Below are positions 12,494 to 25,281 of a DNA stretch of 64,000 bases, in pieces. Source of the DNA: Streblospio benedicti (Eukaryota; Annelida; Polychaeta; Spionida; Spionidae). Made by a program: the position numbers and the translations under genes. The notes below the pieces were generated by a model. That model was not told the origin of the DNA, did no database searches, and saw nothing but the letters and a program-made list of their open reading frames with translations. The stretch is from the NCBI GenBank assembly GCA_019095985.1, contig CM032662.1, forward strand, positions 42,352,099 to 42,416,098, given 5' to 3'. Numbering within the stretch: the first letter of the stretch is position 1; each line of letters opens with the position of its first letter.

Positions 12494-15400
12494 ATAACTA
12501 TTGTTGCTCAATACACGAAACCACGGTTTCGTGACGTGCTGTACTTTGGCCCGATTGCAGGTAAGATTCTCGTTCCCCGTAGTAAATAGAGAGAAATTGC
12601 CGACTTTCTACCCAAGAGTCTTGTATTAAAATTGTGGTAATCTTCTTACTTTTAACTTCGGCTGAATTCGCTAACCTCTGCTCTACAACATACTAGAAGT
12701 ATTCGCAGAAATAATTGATAATAAAGATTTGCTGAGACATTTACTTTTCCATCTTTTTGCATCCACTACCAAATGAAAATACTGCACAGAGTCCTGACAG
12801 CAAACGTTTGACGTTCCACGAGAGCGTTGGATCACAAACAAATACTGACTAGCAGGTGGGTGCTCACAAAAGTGCTTCCTTCTAATTTTCGGGATAACTT
12901 TCTCTCAAACGAATTATAAAATGTGATGATATTACTAGAGCATGCAAACAGCCATACCTTACCAGAAAATAATAACAACTGGAGCTGTCAACACACGGGT
13001 TAAGAAATATCTATAGGTGTTTGGTTGATCTATAAATCTAGACTAACATGACCCCACTCATCAAAATAAAGTGATACTGCATAGCAGGTGGATCCTTGAG
13101 ACCTAATATCTTTATTTTATTTTCCAAATTAACTTTCATTTGAAGGATTGGTGAAATGTAACATTATTACTACAGCTTGCACACAGGAATAACTTATAAG
13201 AGTTCTATTGCAGATACAGCTGTCAAGACACGGATTTAGTTTAGAAAGACGATCTTGGTAGATTTATATAGTTTGCTGACGGAAATCAACCCCCATACAT
13301 ATAGTCTTTTGGCTGTTATTTCCGTTATTATCTGCCCTATTAATGTAAAATTAGGATTGGTCAATCAGTAGTAATAGGCGTTCAATCCATTCATAGCATT
13401 GGACATTTTCTGATACTTTTACGTATTATAATAGCTGAGTTTGACTTAGGTGCACATTGGAAAATAATGCCACAATATGGTCAAACTAACCAGCTTGTAA
13501 ATCTTTACTATATATCATAATCTCATCTCCATCCGGTATGTTGTGGGCGAGTGTATATATAATGAGTTCTAATTCATAAATAGGATGAATAATAAATTTA
13601 AACCATATAAATATTGTGTCAAAATACGGCAAATTTCCCTTCATTAACACGGAGCGAAGTTTTATTTACCTGTAACTCAACGCTCGTGGCTGACGCATCC
13701 TCCATCACATACTTTGCTACGGCGAACGTACATACGTATGAATCAGAGCTTTTTCATCAAGGCTGTTTCTTGAAACCGTGTTTTCGTGTATTATGAATGC
13801 ACACAATAAAGGTTCTATCGTTCCATTAGCATGTGTTGTTTTCTTAATTGGCACAGATAATACTCTGTTCATATAATCAACAACATCGACATTTTACTAT
13901 TACCTATTAGAGATATATGATGTGTGGTCACTTGAATGTTATTAGTTAGGTATTGTATTGCAACTTATTTATCACTCATTGTTCTTTCAAATTAATTCCA
14001 TTGATTATCACTCATTTTGCTTGTCTGTATGATGAAAAGTTTTATTAATATTTGCTTGCAGACAATGGTAAAGGGGGGAACATTATGGACCACTTCCAGC
14101 GAGCGGTTTACCCGAACGACCCTACAAAGTCTATGAGGATCATTGTAGTTATCCCCAAGTCATGCACATCTAAAAGTGAGTTCACATTTTGAACATGCAA
14201 ACATGTGTGGTCGCCGTAGAGGTTCTACTTCAAATATCAGAGATGCAATCAATTGATGTAATCTGCATGCATTGCTGTGTCTAGTAACGCCTGTATTGTA
14301 TATGCAGAGGACATTCAGGACTACGATGGTTGGCTGAGATCCGTGAAGCCACCTCTAAAGATGGAGATGTCTCGCCCTGGTCAGCCCATCCGTACCTACG
14401 TCATGAACGTCTGTGAAGTGACGAACCCTAACAACAAGGAGGTATATTATATTGTTATTATTATATTTTTAGGATTTAGAGGCTGGCCTCATGACACATT
14501 GAGGGTTGGGGTGCTATCTTAGTCTCGTTCAACCAAACTTTGTATTTGTGTGCTCTCACATCATGGCAGTCTGACTCACTTGCTAGAGTTTCTTTACAAT
14601 TGTCTCAGAAGGTTTCATTGTGAGAAACTTTCTAATATGTCCAATGCGACGAAGCTGCCAATTGCAAGATTTCACAAGGGCAGTCACATGCGGTTAAAAC
14701 CACCTCTTCAATGAAACTTTCTATAATAAGACTTTTTCTCCTAGTTAGCTAGTTAGCAAAATAACAAGCCTTATGAATCTCGATAAAGAGACTACCTCTC
14801 TATTCAGACCACTTGAGGTCAGTCCACCTGGGTAGTATAATGGATATGTTCTATTCTATTGAACCTACATTTATATTGATGAAACATATATTACATTTGC
14901 TATTCACAAGTGAAGGTGACAGTCATGGGCAAGTGCTTGGATAGCATTGCATAATGTACACCTTATTAAAAGATGTGAGAGAGAAGTTTGAAAATGCATA
15001 CGCAAGCACTGGGAAACACATATATACAGCTTATTAACATGAGAAAAATCCATTTAAATGTATATGTTAAAGTGAACCCTATATAAAGTGGTAAAAGAGG
15101 AAGAGCATTCAGATACACTGGCAGATCCAGGGGCCCTAAAGGACACACATCTGTTTTTTCCACCACCAAACATGTCATTTTTATTGAGTCTTTATCATCT
15201 CCATGAGGTTTTGTGTCTACTATTGAAATGTGACATAGATTTCAGTTGGTGAACTTTTGATACATTTACAGGAGAAACTCGTGGTGATGGTGAACATCCC
15301 GCCTATTCTGCTCAACTTTCCCGAAATGGTGCGTGTCAACCACATCCCACGCAATGATCTGGACGGCTGCCGTAAGGCCTTCATCATACAGCTTCGCCGT

Positions 15401-16530
15401 TTCATGGAACAGAACCAGCAGCCCGTGTCCGTTATTGAGTATGACGATAAACAAGGTCAGAACTTGATAGTTTTATGCTTACTTTCTTTGTCCGTTATTG
15501 AGTATGACGACATACAGACAGGTCAGAACTGAGTGATTTTTTTTTCTTCAAATGTTTTGTATTTAATATTTGAATTTTTTGTATGCATTTTGAAACAAAG
15601 CTGATGTAGGAACATTTTTTGAAAAGAATTTTGTTTCTCTTTGTGGATAATTAATACTTTACTCCAGAAGGATTGCTGATACTTTGTTTTTAGGACCATT
15701 GCTAGTGATTCAAATGGGGCATATTTAATATTTTTAACTTTATCCTTTGATATTATTACATTTGTTTCCTTTCCAAACTCATTCATATGATAGGTGCAGT
15801 GTCCATCAAAATATAATTATCAATGACAAAATATGTATTTTGGTATGTTTATTTTTGTACTCAAACATGTACATTCTATCATTCCGTGCAAAGATCTCCG
15901 CCAATAACCCACGCTGATTGGTCAATCAGCGTGCTCAATTTTGCGATGGAAAACACGCTCCAGATCGCGCGGACGGCGCTAGTCTAAACTCCTCATATTA
16001 TTAATACAGCCGCTGACGTCGCAAGGCGTGTTCCGTGTAGCGGAGAGCAGAAGTTTAGACTAACGCCGTAGTAGTGGTCTCCGCTCAAAACAAACGACAT
16101 TGACTTGCAATGAGAATGTTATGATATGATTTATTTTAAAATAAAATGGATTTTAGTCATGATAGAATGGTGATTGACCACTCGATTGTCGTGTCAATCG
16201 TGAAGTTGAGCATGCTGACGTCTGATTTACCCTCACTTCGTTCGGGTAAATCAGACGTCAGCATGCTCAATTTCACGATTGACACTCCAATCTCGTGGTC
16301 AATTCCTACAATATCTACCCGAGTGTATATGTTTCAAATGACTATTGTTTATTTTAATAAAGTAATTTGTAGCATATTCTGTCATTATTTTCAGATCAGA
16401 TGTAGTTACAATAAATTATCAGGGGTATTTTGTTAGTTCTTGGTTAAAAATTTCATCATCCATTTTTACAGAGTCAACAGAACAACTGTCACAGCTGCTG
16501 TATGATGAAGCTACAAAATTCGTGCAGTAA
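7950..16530 (+). CDS. Tandem double-STING-domain protein, gene A (complete)
   Basis: Eleven exons: 7950-7971, 9567-9641, 10099-10201, 10605-10764, 11136-11307, 11616-11680, 12350-12428, 14062-14175, 14308-14441, 15275-15455 and 16472-16530. They total 1164 bases (387 aa plus stop) with GT-AG sites and matching phases. Domain 1 (about residues 8-180): GKGFAISYVNGY matches human STING SYYIGY (Y167 kept), RLFIPIPTSL matches RLYILLPLDC, KGRTYTLSVF matches KDRVYSNSIY (R238 and Y240 kept), and YCMCVDLGGMVQNI matches CVLEYATPLQTLF (E260 to D). Domain 2 (about 200-370): APHYYGFLKPML, RIIVVIPKSC, PIRTYVMNVC, LVVMVNIPPILLNF and VSVIEYDD. The protein begins MADNSNAG directly before domain 1, so it lacks the membrane region. 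It ends about 19 residues after domain 2, so it has no TBK1/IRF tail. It is probably a cytosolic cyclic-dinucleotide sensor. Exon 10 could instead start at 15272. AATAAA lies at 16720. Confidence 0.87.
8463..8493. repeat. TG/TGCG microsatellite
   Basis: A short run of GTGTGTGCGTGCG repeats in intron 1 of STING gene A. No function is apparent. Confidence 0.8.
9687..9860. repeat. Interspersed repeat with GGCAGATCC-like start
   Basis: A block beginning GCAGATCCAGG, with C-rich stretches and TTTTGGCATGTC, recurs in more or less diverged form at 19163-19345, about 19770-19905, 15118-15160 and 27260-27300. It is a short interspersed repeat family, of unknown class, scattered through introns of the STING cluster. 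Confidence 0.5.
10270..10475. repeat. GGCTGGCT-rich minisatellite, STING-A intron 3
   Basis: Irregular repeats of GGCTGGCTGGTGGGCTTGCT fill most of intron 3 just after the exon 3 donor. The same position in gene B (20375-20665) holds a longer, diverged array, so the repeat predates the A/B duplication and has evolved separately. Confidence 0.8.
12011..12290. repeat. Tandem duplication of ~140 bp in STING-A intron 6
   Basis: The segment starting ATAAATTTTGTGTCTACAGC at 12011 is repeated at 12151 with only a few differences, a period of 140 bases. Gene B holds a single copy of the homologous intron segment (around 24708-24840), so this duplication arose in A after the two genes split. Confidence 0.85.
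12456..12492. repeat. CTG/GCT trinucleotide repeat, STING-A intron 7
   Basis: About 12 GCT units in intron 7. The homologous site in gene B (25212-25279) has about 22 units. It is a length-variable triplet repeat shared by the two genes. Confidence 0.9.
15489..15521 (+). repeat. Duplicated 3' end of STING-A exon 10 with a second donor
   Basis: TCCGTTATTGAGTATGACGA, the end of exon 10, occurs again here, followed by CATACAGACAG and GTCAGAAC. The second donor is 66 bases after the first, in the same phase, and the frame between them is open. Using it would add 22 residues, including a second copy of the VIEYDD strand. Confidence 0.8.
15900..16110. repeat. Inverted-repeat-rich block in STING-A intron 10
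   Basis: GGCGCTAGTCTAAACT at 15975-15990 is mirrored by AGTTTAGACTAACGCC at 16052-16067. A shorter palindrome, CACGCTGATTGG / TCAATCAGCGTG, lies near 15913. This is probably a MITE remnant. Its CpG content is higher than its surroundings. Confidence 0.5.
16165..16305. mobile_element. Foldback (snap-back) MITE-like element
   Basis: Two ~65-base arms form a near-perfect inverted repeat around a loop at about 16232-16245. Arm landmarks are TGATTGACCAC and GAGCATGCTGACGTCTGATT on the left, with the mirror image ending GTGGTCAATTC on the right. There is no coding content. It lies in intron 10 of STING gene A and is absent from gene B. Confidence 0.75.
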
Positions 16531-16719
16531 AAAACACTTCACATCAACAAAGATGCTGTCTGCCTTGAATCAAAATTTTTGATAGGGCTAATTTAAATTT
16601 AAGCCTTGAAACATGACTGGACAATGGTGATATAATAGTCCAATCAACTACTGCTATGACTATAATTATAGTTTGATGCAAAAATTGATATTTATTATAC
16701 TAGTATTTTTCAAGCGTTC

Positions 16720-16725
16720 AATAAA
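16720..16725 (+). terminator. Polyadenylation signal AATAAA of STING gene A
   Basis: GTTCAATAAATAGT lies 190 bases past the stop codon. The same sequence follows gene B (28490-28495), and this conservation supports its use as the poly(A) signal. Confidence 0.65.
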
Positions 16726-16730
16726 TAGTT

Positions 16731-19010
16731 AATATAGGCCCTCAAAATACTAATATTGTGATGACATGTGTGATATTGTTCAATGTATTTTTATATTAAA
16801 TTTGAAACAATGTTTATTTTTGATAATTTCTTCACAGCAGAGGTTATGACATAGAGCGTCGTAAATTGGGAGAAAGAATACTCTCATATCAATCATGTAC
16901 ACATTAAAGTTATTAATATTGCATATTGTATATATTGGTTAACAACAGCCATAAAACACATGAATCACTATTATATGGTTAGCTGACTAATTAGAAATTA
17001 GAAATCAGCTTTACTTAATTCATGATCAGCCTAAATGTTAGTAAAATATCACACATTAATGGAAAAAATGCCCACGTAATTGTAATTGTAATTGACAATT
17101 CAAATCGTAATTGTAATTGGCAAACATAAACAATTTATTAATTCTATAGATACCTATTGGAACCTGCCATTTTGTCTGTGGCAAGACTTTCGCTCTTGTC
17201 TCAAGAGCTTCGTTGGGCCTAATGAAAAGATCCTCTCACTGGGTCACATGACCACTTCTGAAGGTTGTACTGTGCATAGTGTGTTATTGCATCTCAATTT
17301 TAACTCACCAGTGATATGTTTTCTTGTGAGAAGAAATTGCACTAAAATTCTTTTCATAAAATTGTGAGATAGCAAATGAGTAAGTTAACAGATCGTCATT
17401 ATCATGATCAGCAGTTGTAAAATAGTGGCCAGTTATCTGAAATCTTGATGTATGAGTTACTAACGATCGAAATACAATCTGTGTTAAGGACCAAGCCTAC
17501 AGGGTTTTAAATGTTGAATATTGGAGAATAAATACTCAAATATAAACATATCTCACAACATTGGCAGAAACAAGATTTTCAAAATGGGGCCAGGGGGTCT
17601 GTGTGAGTGGGTGGGTGCAATCCTGGGAGTGCGCCTTCAATCGTGTCCGTGTCATTTGAATAAACTGCGGACTTAGCAGGGATATTAAAAATAAAATAAA
17701 ATAAACATGACTTTATTTTTAAAAATCGTATTTTCCCCATTTCCAACTTTAGTTTGTGCTATGTTATACCTAAACTCAAGCAATTCACCCAAGGTGCGAA
17801 CAAGTCTTTAAGGTAATATCAAATACTTTTAATAGAAAGAAGTCACACACCCATGGTATCCCTTAGGTATTATCAAAGGACTGAGAGTCCTGAAAAGCCG
17901 AGCTTTAGAATGTTATGCGGCTGGGAGTGCATAGTAAAATTTTCAAATGCAGTCAGTAGAAATATAAAACAGTTAGCAACACACACCCCAGCACTGTGAC
18001 ATTGATTTACTAAACTAAGAGAACTAAATGATGTGCCACTAGTTTTACTGGGTGGCAACACATTGTCTACCCCTAGATAGATGACTAAATACAAATTCAT
18101 CCCCTTGATGATAGTCAGCACTGCATAACACTTTATAACCCATCCTATTTGTCTTTTTCTAGCTTATGCTGAGTCATAAGGCAAATACTAGTCCAGCACA
18201 ATCATTTCATTTTCTCTAAAAACACTTCTTGTCTGTGTACAAATGGGCCAATATTTTTGCGGTAAATTTTGACCATGAACAGTTTCAATAAATAATATTT
18301 AAAAAATAACTCCAGTGCTTTTCCAAATCATTGATCTTAAATCAAGAACATTTGTTTCATTTTGAATAATATTTAACATGCATAGGCAGAAAAAATAACA
18401 TCAACATGCATCACTTACTCACAAATCTGTCTGCACATTGCAGAGTGGGTAAAACGATTATTTTTGATAACTGTAAGCGCATTAATGGCGGTTTTACCCG
18501 CTGTTGCTAACGCTTTAAATAACACGGCGTATTAATTTTGATGGCTACGACGTTTTCCCAGCTCATTAACATCGGCGATTGTCGGCTGCTTTCAGTTTCA
18601 TTGATTAAATATTCAAATTGGGCACTAATTTCAGCGCGGATGTGCTTATAGTAAACGTAGTAGGCAGTGGAGAGGGAACACAATGGAGCGCCTACGACGG
18701 CTATAAAGCTCGAGACTTCTGCTAAGCTCGACTTTAAAAACTACTCTAAATCTTTTAGCGATGAATGGTGGAACCTGTCCATGTGGGCACCTCCCATTGA
18801 AGGACATTATTTAAAAAATAAATTAATAAAAAGAACAGAAATGGAAATGAAAACATTTGGAGAACACGCATATCTACTTAACTAACATATCACCGGCATG
18901 ATGATAAATTTATATCACCTACAGATCAATAAAGTATCTTATACCTAACCTCATCATTATCAGAGTTGTTTTTATAATACATGCATTTGCAACAACACTA
19001 AGCGTAAGTT
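16731..19010. other. Intergenic spacer between STING A and B
   Basis: About 2.3 kb of AT-rich sequence with no supported gene. It holds a short GTAATT-type repeat near 17079-17120. A 72-codon open frame at 18667-18885 has no recognisable domain and is not called as a gene. Confidence 0.6.
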
Positions 19011-19016
19011 TTATCA

Positions 19017-19060
19017 TGGATCAAAGTCAGTGAAGTTGAATACTTATTTTGGTTATAAGA
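19017..19060 (+). promoter_or_regulatory. Conserved core promoter of STING gene B (TATA-like)
   Basis: GGATCAAAGTCAGTGAAG and TTTTGGTTATAAG, with TTATAAG at 19053-19059, lie 43 bases before the start codon. The layout is the same as upstream of gene A. Confidence 0.5.
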
Positions 19061-19095
19061 ATTTCGCCTGAAGTATTGTTGATAGTTGTTCCAGA

Positions 19096-22000
19096 ATGGC
19101 GGATACCTCAAACGCAGGTACGATGATTGTTTACTGGGAAAATATGATTATGTGACCAAAATCATAGGCAGATCCTGCCCGGTGGTGGGGGGGGCAGGGG
19201 CCGTGCACCCCCTTTTCCCACCAAAATACTTTATTTTCGTAGGGTTTTTGGCATGTCCACCATCGATCACATGTGCGAAACCCATGAAATCTCTGAAGTG
19301 CGCCCCCCCCCCCTTTCCCAAAAGAAAACCTGGATATGTCATTGCAAAATTCACGAGTAAAAGGGTTTAAATGAGAAGTAAGTGATAGGTCTTATCTTCC
19401 TATTAGTGTGGCAAAATATACCACTCTTTTTCATCCCACTTCCATGAAATCCCATATTACTCTTTATGGCTCCCCCCCCCACATCCCACTTCTTTATAAA
19501 CCAGCCCCATCAACCATTGAGATGATTAACTATTTGTAGATATCGTATTTGAAGTAGGTCATTATTTGTCAGAATTGTTTTTCTAAGTAATTTCCGCATT
19601 CGTTTTCTCATGATACTATGCAGACCCGATTACACTTCAAAATAATAATCATGAATCAGATAGAAATGTAATGCTAGGGTCAGACAGTCCCGAAAATTGA
19701 AGACGATTCAGTCGGGTTTGTTGTGGTCTTTGTTAATTGGCAAGTGTCTCTTTGTAAAGGTGTTTAAGGACCCATGGCGGAATGAGGAGGCTCAGTACAC
19801 CTCTCCCTTTTGCATCGAAATATTTCTTTGTCTTAGGATTTTTTTTTACATATCCGCTATCGATCGCTCAAACGAAATCCATACCATCAAGTGCCACCCA
19901 CTCTCTTTNNNNNNNNNNNNNNNNNNNNNNNNNNNNNNNNNNNNNNNNNNNNNNNNNNNNNNNNNNNNNNNNNNNNNNNNNNNNNNNNNNNNNNNNNNNN
20001 NNNNNNNNGTGTTCATATGAGGGGAAGTTTACATGCGTTTCTTTGCCCTTTCAGATACTTGATATTTCATTTACCGCAAAAATGTGAAACGTTCATGTGT
20101 GGGGAGCTATTAAGTATTAGGCCTTAGTATTTAATGTTTAACGATATGGACTATTTTTGTGTTTTGTTCAGAGTTACAGAGCAAGATGGATGCATTTCGG
20201 CCTCATCAGTCGGGAGGGAATGTTGAGAAAGTGAGCCGCCTCTTCATCCCCATCCCCACCAGTCTACGCTACAAGTATGTGGATGAGAAAGCTGAGAGAG
20301 TGGGAGACAATGCGGGATTCATAGGGGGATATATAGGGGGAAGGGGATGAATAGGGGAAGATGCAGGAAGGACTGGTGAGTGACTATCTGGCTGGCAGCT
20401 GGCTAGCTTGTTGGCTGGCTGCCTGACTGGCAGGGTTGCTGGTGGCTGGTTGATATATTGGCTGGCTGGTTGGCCGCTGGTCCAGCTGCTTGGCTTGTTG
20501 GCTGGCTGGGGCTTGTGGGCTGGCTGGCTAGTTTGGTGACGGGGTTGGTGGTGGGCTTGCTGGCTGGTGGGTTGGTGGGCTGGGTGGTTAGCTGGTGGGG
20601 TGCCTGGCTATTGGACTGGCTAATGGCTTGGCTGGATGTATGTCGGGCTGGCTTGGTGGCTTACGACTAGTGTATCTGTGTACACAAGATATTTATGAAT
20701 CCATCTATTTCCGGGTATTTTTTTTAGCACTGTGGTAAATGCACGCGAGTCTAGAACATAACTAATCGATCTCTGCCTCTTCCTCAGGGACTCGCTGCCA
20801 GAATACAACCCCCAGCGGATCAGCCGGCTAGCTGCCGACCAGGCGGAGTACTTCAAGTACACGCACGACACGGGCGGGCAGAAGGGCCGCGACTACACAC
20901 TCAGTGTCTTCATGGTCGAGGGCGAGGAAGTGGTCAGTGGCATCCATTCTTTGGGCCATTATCAATGATGTTGAGATAAAAATTATAAATCTAATGATGG
21001 AAAAATGCGCAATGGTAATGATAAAATAATGGAAAATTCTGTAACGTAGAGGAATGGTAATATAATGGTAATGAACAAAAATTAAGGAAACAAATCACTA
21101 CTTCTTTATTATGTATATAGATCTACTATGTTTGAATATGAGTATTTTCTAATTTCATGACAATGAAGTTTTTTTCCAATTTGAATCCTTGTCCCTATGG
21201 TGCCCTTTTCAGCACACCCTTTGAGAACACAAAATGGTCAAAATAATCAATTAAATATCCCGGTAAGTGAACTAATCCTGATTTGGTCGTTCATTCACGG
21301 AGCCTGTCATCGCGATGATTTCCGCTGGAAGACTTCGGTGGTTCAGACGCAGACGGCGTGGGTGCATGATGGCTATGAGTGGCTAATGTATATTCTTTGT
21401 TACCCGACTTTCTACGCTTGGTGCGATAACGTTCAATGCACATGGGGTGTTTTTTGTTGTTGTTCCAGCCGTGTGTTGCTTCACAGAGCAACTGATTATC
21501 ATTCCCGCAACGAGGACATTTTTTCTTTCGATTTCTGTCAGGCACTGATGTGATATTCCGTTCTGATGTATCAGAGGCTCTTTGAAGAGCATCCTGACGT
21601 TTAAAGATAGGTAAAGCAGAGGCTTGTTGTTTGGAGGGCATCGCGCGCCATCTCTTCTTTACAAAGCGCCACCACATCCTTGATTTCAGAAATAATAATA
21701 ATGATTAAGATTAAATGCAATTTTTACATGATTAGTTCTAAAACAAATTTCCGGCATGTACTGCCTTTCTCAAGTTTACAAAGAATAATACGAATAAGAG
21801 TAAGAATGAGTTTATTTTTACCTTAGATTTCCATTTAAATCTGTCAGTACTACTACCGAAATAGCAAATGCAAAAATACAAATGACAACAAATAACAAAA
21901 ATAACCTTCTATGTATAACGTATCGCATAACCACGTAAAGACTACGTAAAAAATCACATTCATACGCCAAAACTACGTAAAATATATACGTGATACGTCA

Positions 22001-24006
22001 GACGTATTATGTATACGTTTAAGTTAAACCTGTACGTCAACAAGATAAATAATAATTATTATTATTATTATCCTTTTTCAGTCTTCGTAGGTCATGGACC
22101 TGTTACTGATTATAACTTTTCTTAGCCAGTTCATCTTGTCACAACAATAACTAAGTGCGTGGGGAAGGTCACACTATATCAGAATCCAGTGTGTAATGGA
22201 ATTTTTGCCAGTGTTTATCAAGTCTGTTTTTAAGAGTGTTTATGGTTGGAGCTAGGACCACTTCATCAGGTAGCTTGTTCCATGGGTTTACCACCCTGTA
22301 TGTGAAGAAGTTCTTCCTCACCGCTTTGTCATGTCTTTTCTTCAAAAGTTTCAAGCTATTCCCCCTGGTGTTGCCTTTCTGATCAATCTCTAGTGGACAA
22401 GGATCAACTTGGTACAGTCCATGTAAGTATTTATAAGCTTCAATGATGTCCCCTCTTGCTCTCCTGTAATACAGGGATGGGAGTTTCAGCTTCTCAAGTC
22501 TTTGGATATAGTCCAGACCCCTCAGTTGTGGTACCATCCTTGTGGCCCCTGCGCTGGACTCCCTCCAGTAGCTTTCTCTGACGTTCAAACTGGGGGTGAG
22601 CAACTACATTACAGTATTCAAGGATGGGCCTGACCAATGACTTGTACAGAATCGTAAATGTCTCTGCTTCCAGGTTGTCGAATGACCTCCTGATCAGACC
22701 AAGTAATTTGTTTGCCTTGTTGACTTGGCCCTCGATATGGCTGTCGAAGCTAAGCTCATTGTCCACCTTGACTCCTAGGTCCTTTTCTTCATCAACTACC
22801 TCTAAATTTACATCTCCCATGTTGTAGTCTTTTCTTGGGTTTTTCTTTCCTAAATGCATGACTTTGCATTTTGTGGCATTGAACCTCAATTGCCACTTGG
22901 AAGACCAGTCCTGGAGCTTGGTGAGGTCACTTTGTAATCCATCATGGTCGTCTTGGGAGCTCATTTCACAGAACAGTTTGGCATCATCGGCGAACAGAGC
23001 AATAAGGTTTTGGACAGCTTAATATAATTGCAATACAACATGTATAAACATACTGTAATTAAACCTATCCCTTGTCTACGTCCCGATTCTCCAACATATA
23101 AATTTCCCCACATTTTTTACAAAATATGAATAATACAAACTAACCCTTTCGTTTCACATGTAAACGATGATCTTGGACTAAAATCATATATAAAATAGCA
23201 TCTAATCTTAATCATTGTCATCTTCCCTGCATACAGCTAGCTCTGAATGCACACGGTTCTGGTTTGCCTGTGACCCTAGCAGCAATGATGAGTAATGGCT
23301 CACCTCTATGGGTGGAGCTGGAGCAAGTCTGACCGTAGGACTCATGTAGCCACAGCAAGTGACTTCATCGACGTAAAGAGATCCATCAATAGTTTGTCCA
23401 TTATAGTGGAGTCCGATTTTTGTATGCTAGCACCTAACTGCTCGCCTCAACGTTGGAAGCGCAGAGCCAGCTGTATCATTGAAGCGGTAGAGCTACGTAC
23501 CATTTGCTTGTGAATAGATTTCATGATTGAGTATTTCTGTGGACATCTTCCCTGTGTTGCCCCAGTAGCTCCATCTGCTGGCAACGCAGCCTATCATAAA
23601 CATGGATTCAACATTTTTGCCCACAACCCAGTGGTACCACCACGGCATTTGATGCTCAAGTCTAATTGAAGCATACCCATGGTGCTTGGATTCTGTGTTC
23701 CTTTTTACAAGAAAGATTTCACTCAGGGTTTTAACATACGTGAACTATATACTCTCTTGCAGACATACTGCATGTGCGTGGACCTGGGCGGCATGGTACA
23801 GAACATCAAGTCGGTGGCAGAGGGCCACAGGCTGACACCGGACCAAGAGAGACGCGAGGTGGACGCCTACATGGACCATCTCAACGCCATCTTTGCCGCC
23901 GAACATATCAACGCCGAGGCCTTCACTTATGAGGGTCAGCTGGGTTTATTGTTAGTCTGTTTTTGTTTGTTTGTTTGTTGCTGCTACTGTTGTTGCTGCT
24001 GCTGGC

Positions 24007-24038
<32 letters not shown>

Positions 24039-24040
24039 GC

Positions 24041-24089
<49 letters not shown>

Positions 24090-25210
24090 GCTGTTGTTGC
24101 TGTTGTTGCTGTTGCTGTTTATGTTGTTGTTGTTCATTGAGATGAACGTACGTAAAGCTGTGTGTGTCTTTTCTTGTTTGTGTCTTTTGTTGTTTGAAAT
24201 AAAAATAAATTGGGTTTATTCCAAATGAGACTGGTTTCTCTCTTGTTTTGAGGTAGTGATGATGATTATGGATTGTATTCTTCATACGTTTTAAATATCC
24301 TTTTCAGCGGATGACGAGGTCTATAAAATGTTAATAAAGAAATGTCATGAGTATAATGACAATGACTATGAGGTAAGTACTTCTGAGCCCAATTAATAGT
24401 TGTGATTCCTTTACTGTAAGCTGAGATATGGAAATTTAAGTTCTTTTAGATTATAATTTGCCTCTTTCTTCAATATGGCCGTCTACCTGCAAGTCATTTC
24501 CAACAATCAATTTTCAACTCCAATTGTTTGTGTTCAAATTTGAATAGTGTAAACTTTACTTGACTTAAGAAAGAATTGCTATATAAGTATTAACTATTTA
24601 TTACAAATCATAAACACGAAAGAAAAATGCACGATTTGGCATGACACAGGATATGGGAATTCATGAATCTATTATAGCTGCTGCTCGAATCCCAAGTGAT
24701 TATTACAAATTTTGTCATTTGGAAACACGGATTTATTTTTTAGCTAACTTTCTAAGTTTTAGTCATTCCTTGAATGATTCATGACGTAAAAGCTTTTGTA
24801 GTCAGTTCTATATACCAGTTTTACCAAATAAAGTGATTTAACACCAGCATAGTTAAGAATGCCACCTAAATGATGTGCCTGTTGCAGAGAATGTATAAGG
24901 GTGACTACATGGGCATCACCATGGCTGCTCCTCACTACTACGGCTTCCTCAAGCCAATGCTCTCTTGTAAGTTCACCACTCTCTACGAGAGGTCAATTGT
25001 ATTTTTGTTTTTTGTTTTTAAATTATATTTTGTATGATTGTATTAGATAAATTATTTTGATGATAAATGGTATGATATAATGAATATCTAAGTTTTAAAT
25101 ATTTTTATGAATAGTGCTTCTTCAAAGCAATGGTACTAGTACAGAAGAACCACTATTTTATAAAATATAAGCCTCTCGTAGAGAGTGTAAGTCTACAATG
25201 ATTATTTTTA

Positions 25211-25281
<71 letters not shown>

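Larger units (their letters stand above)
20942..23578. mobile_element. Composite ~2.6-kb insertion in STING-B intron 4
   Basis: Intron 4 of gene A is 371 bases. In gene B, homology to A stops just after the exon 4 donor and resumes at GCAACGCAGCCTATC (23579). The extra sequence holds a LINE fragment (about 22150-23020) and an unclassified minus-strand open frame (21291-21677). Its boundaries come from comparison with A and are approximate. Confidence 0.6.

Noticed and set aside
18667-18885. 72-codon open frame in the STING A-B spacer
   Set aside because: No domain, no splice context and no homologue within the window.
23679-24285. Long frames with poly-Gln, poly-Val, poly-Leu or poly-Cys on both strands
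   Set aside because: They read through the exon 5 donor of STING-B into a TTG/CTG repeat; no independent gene.
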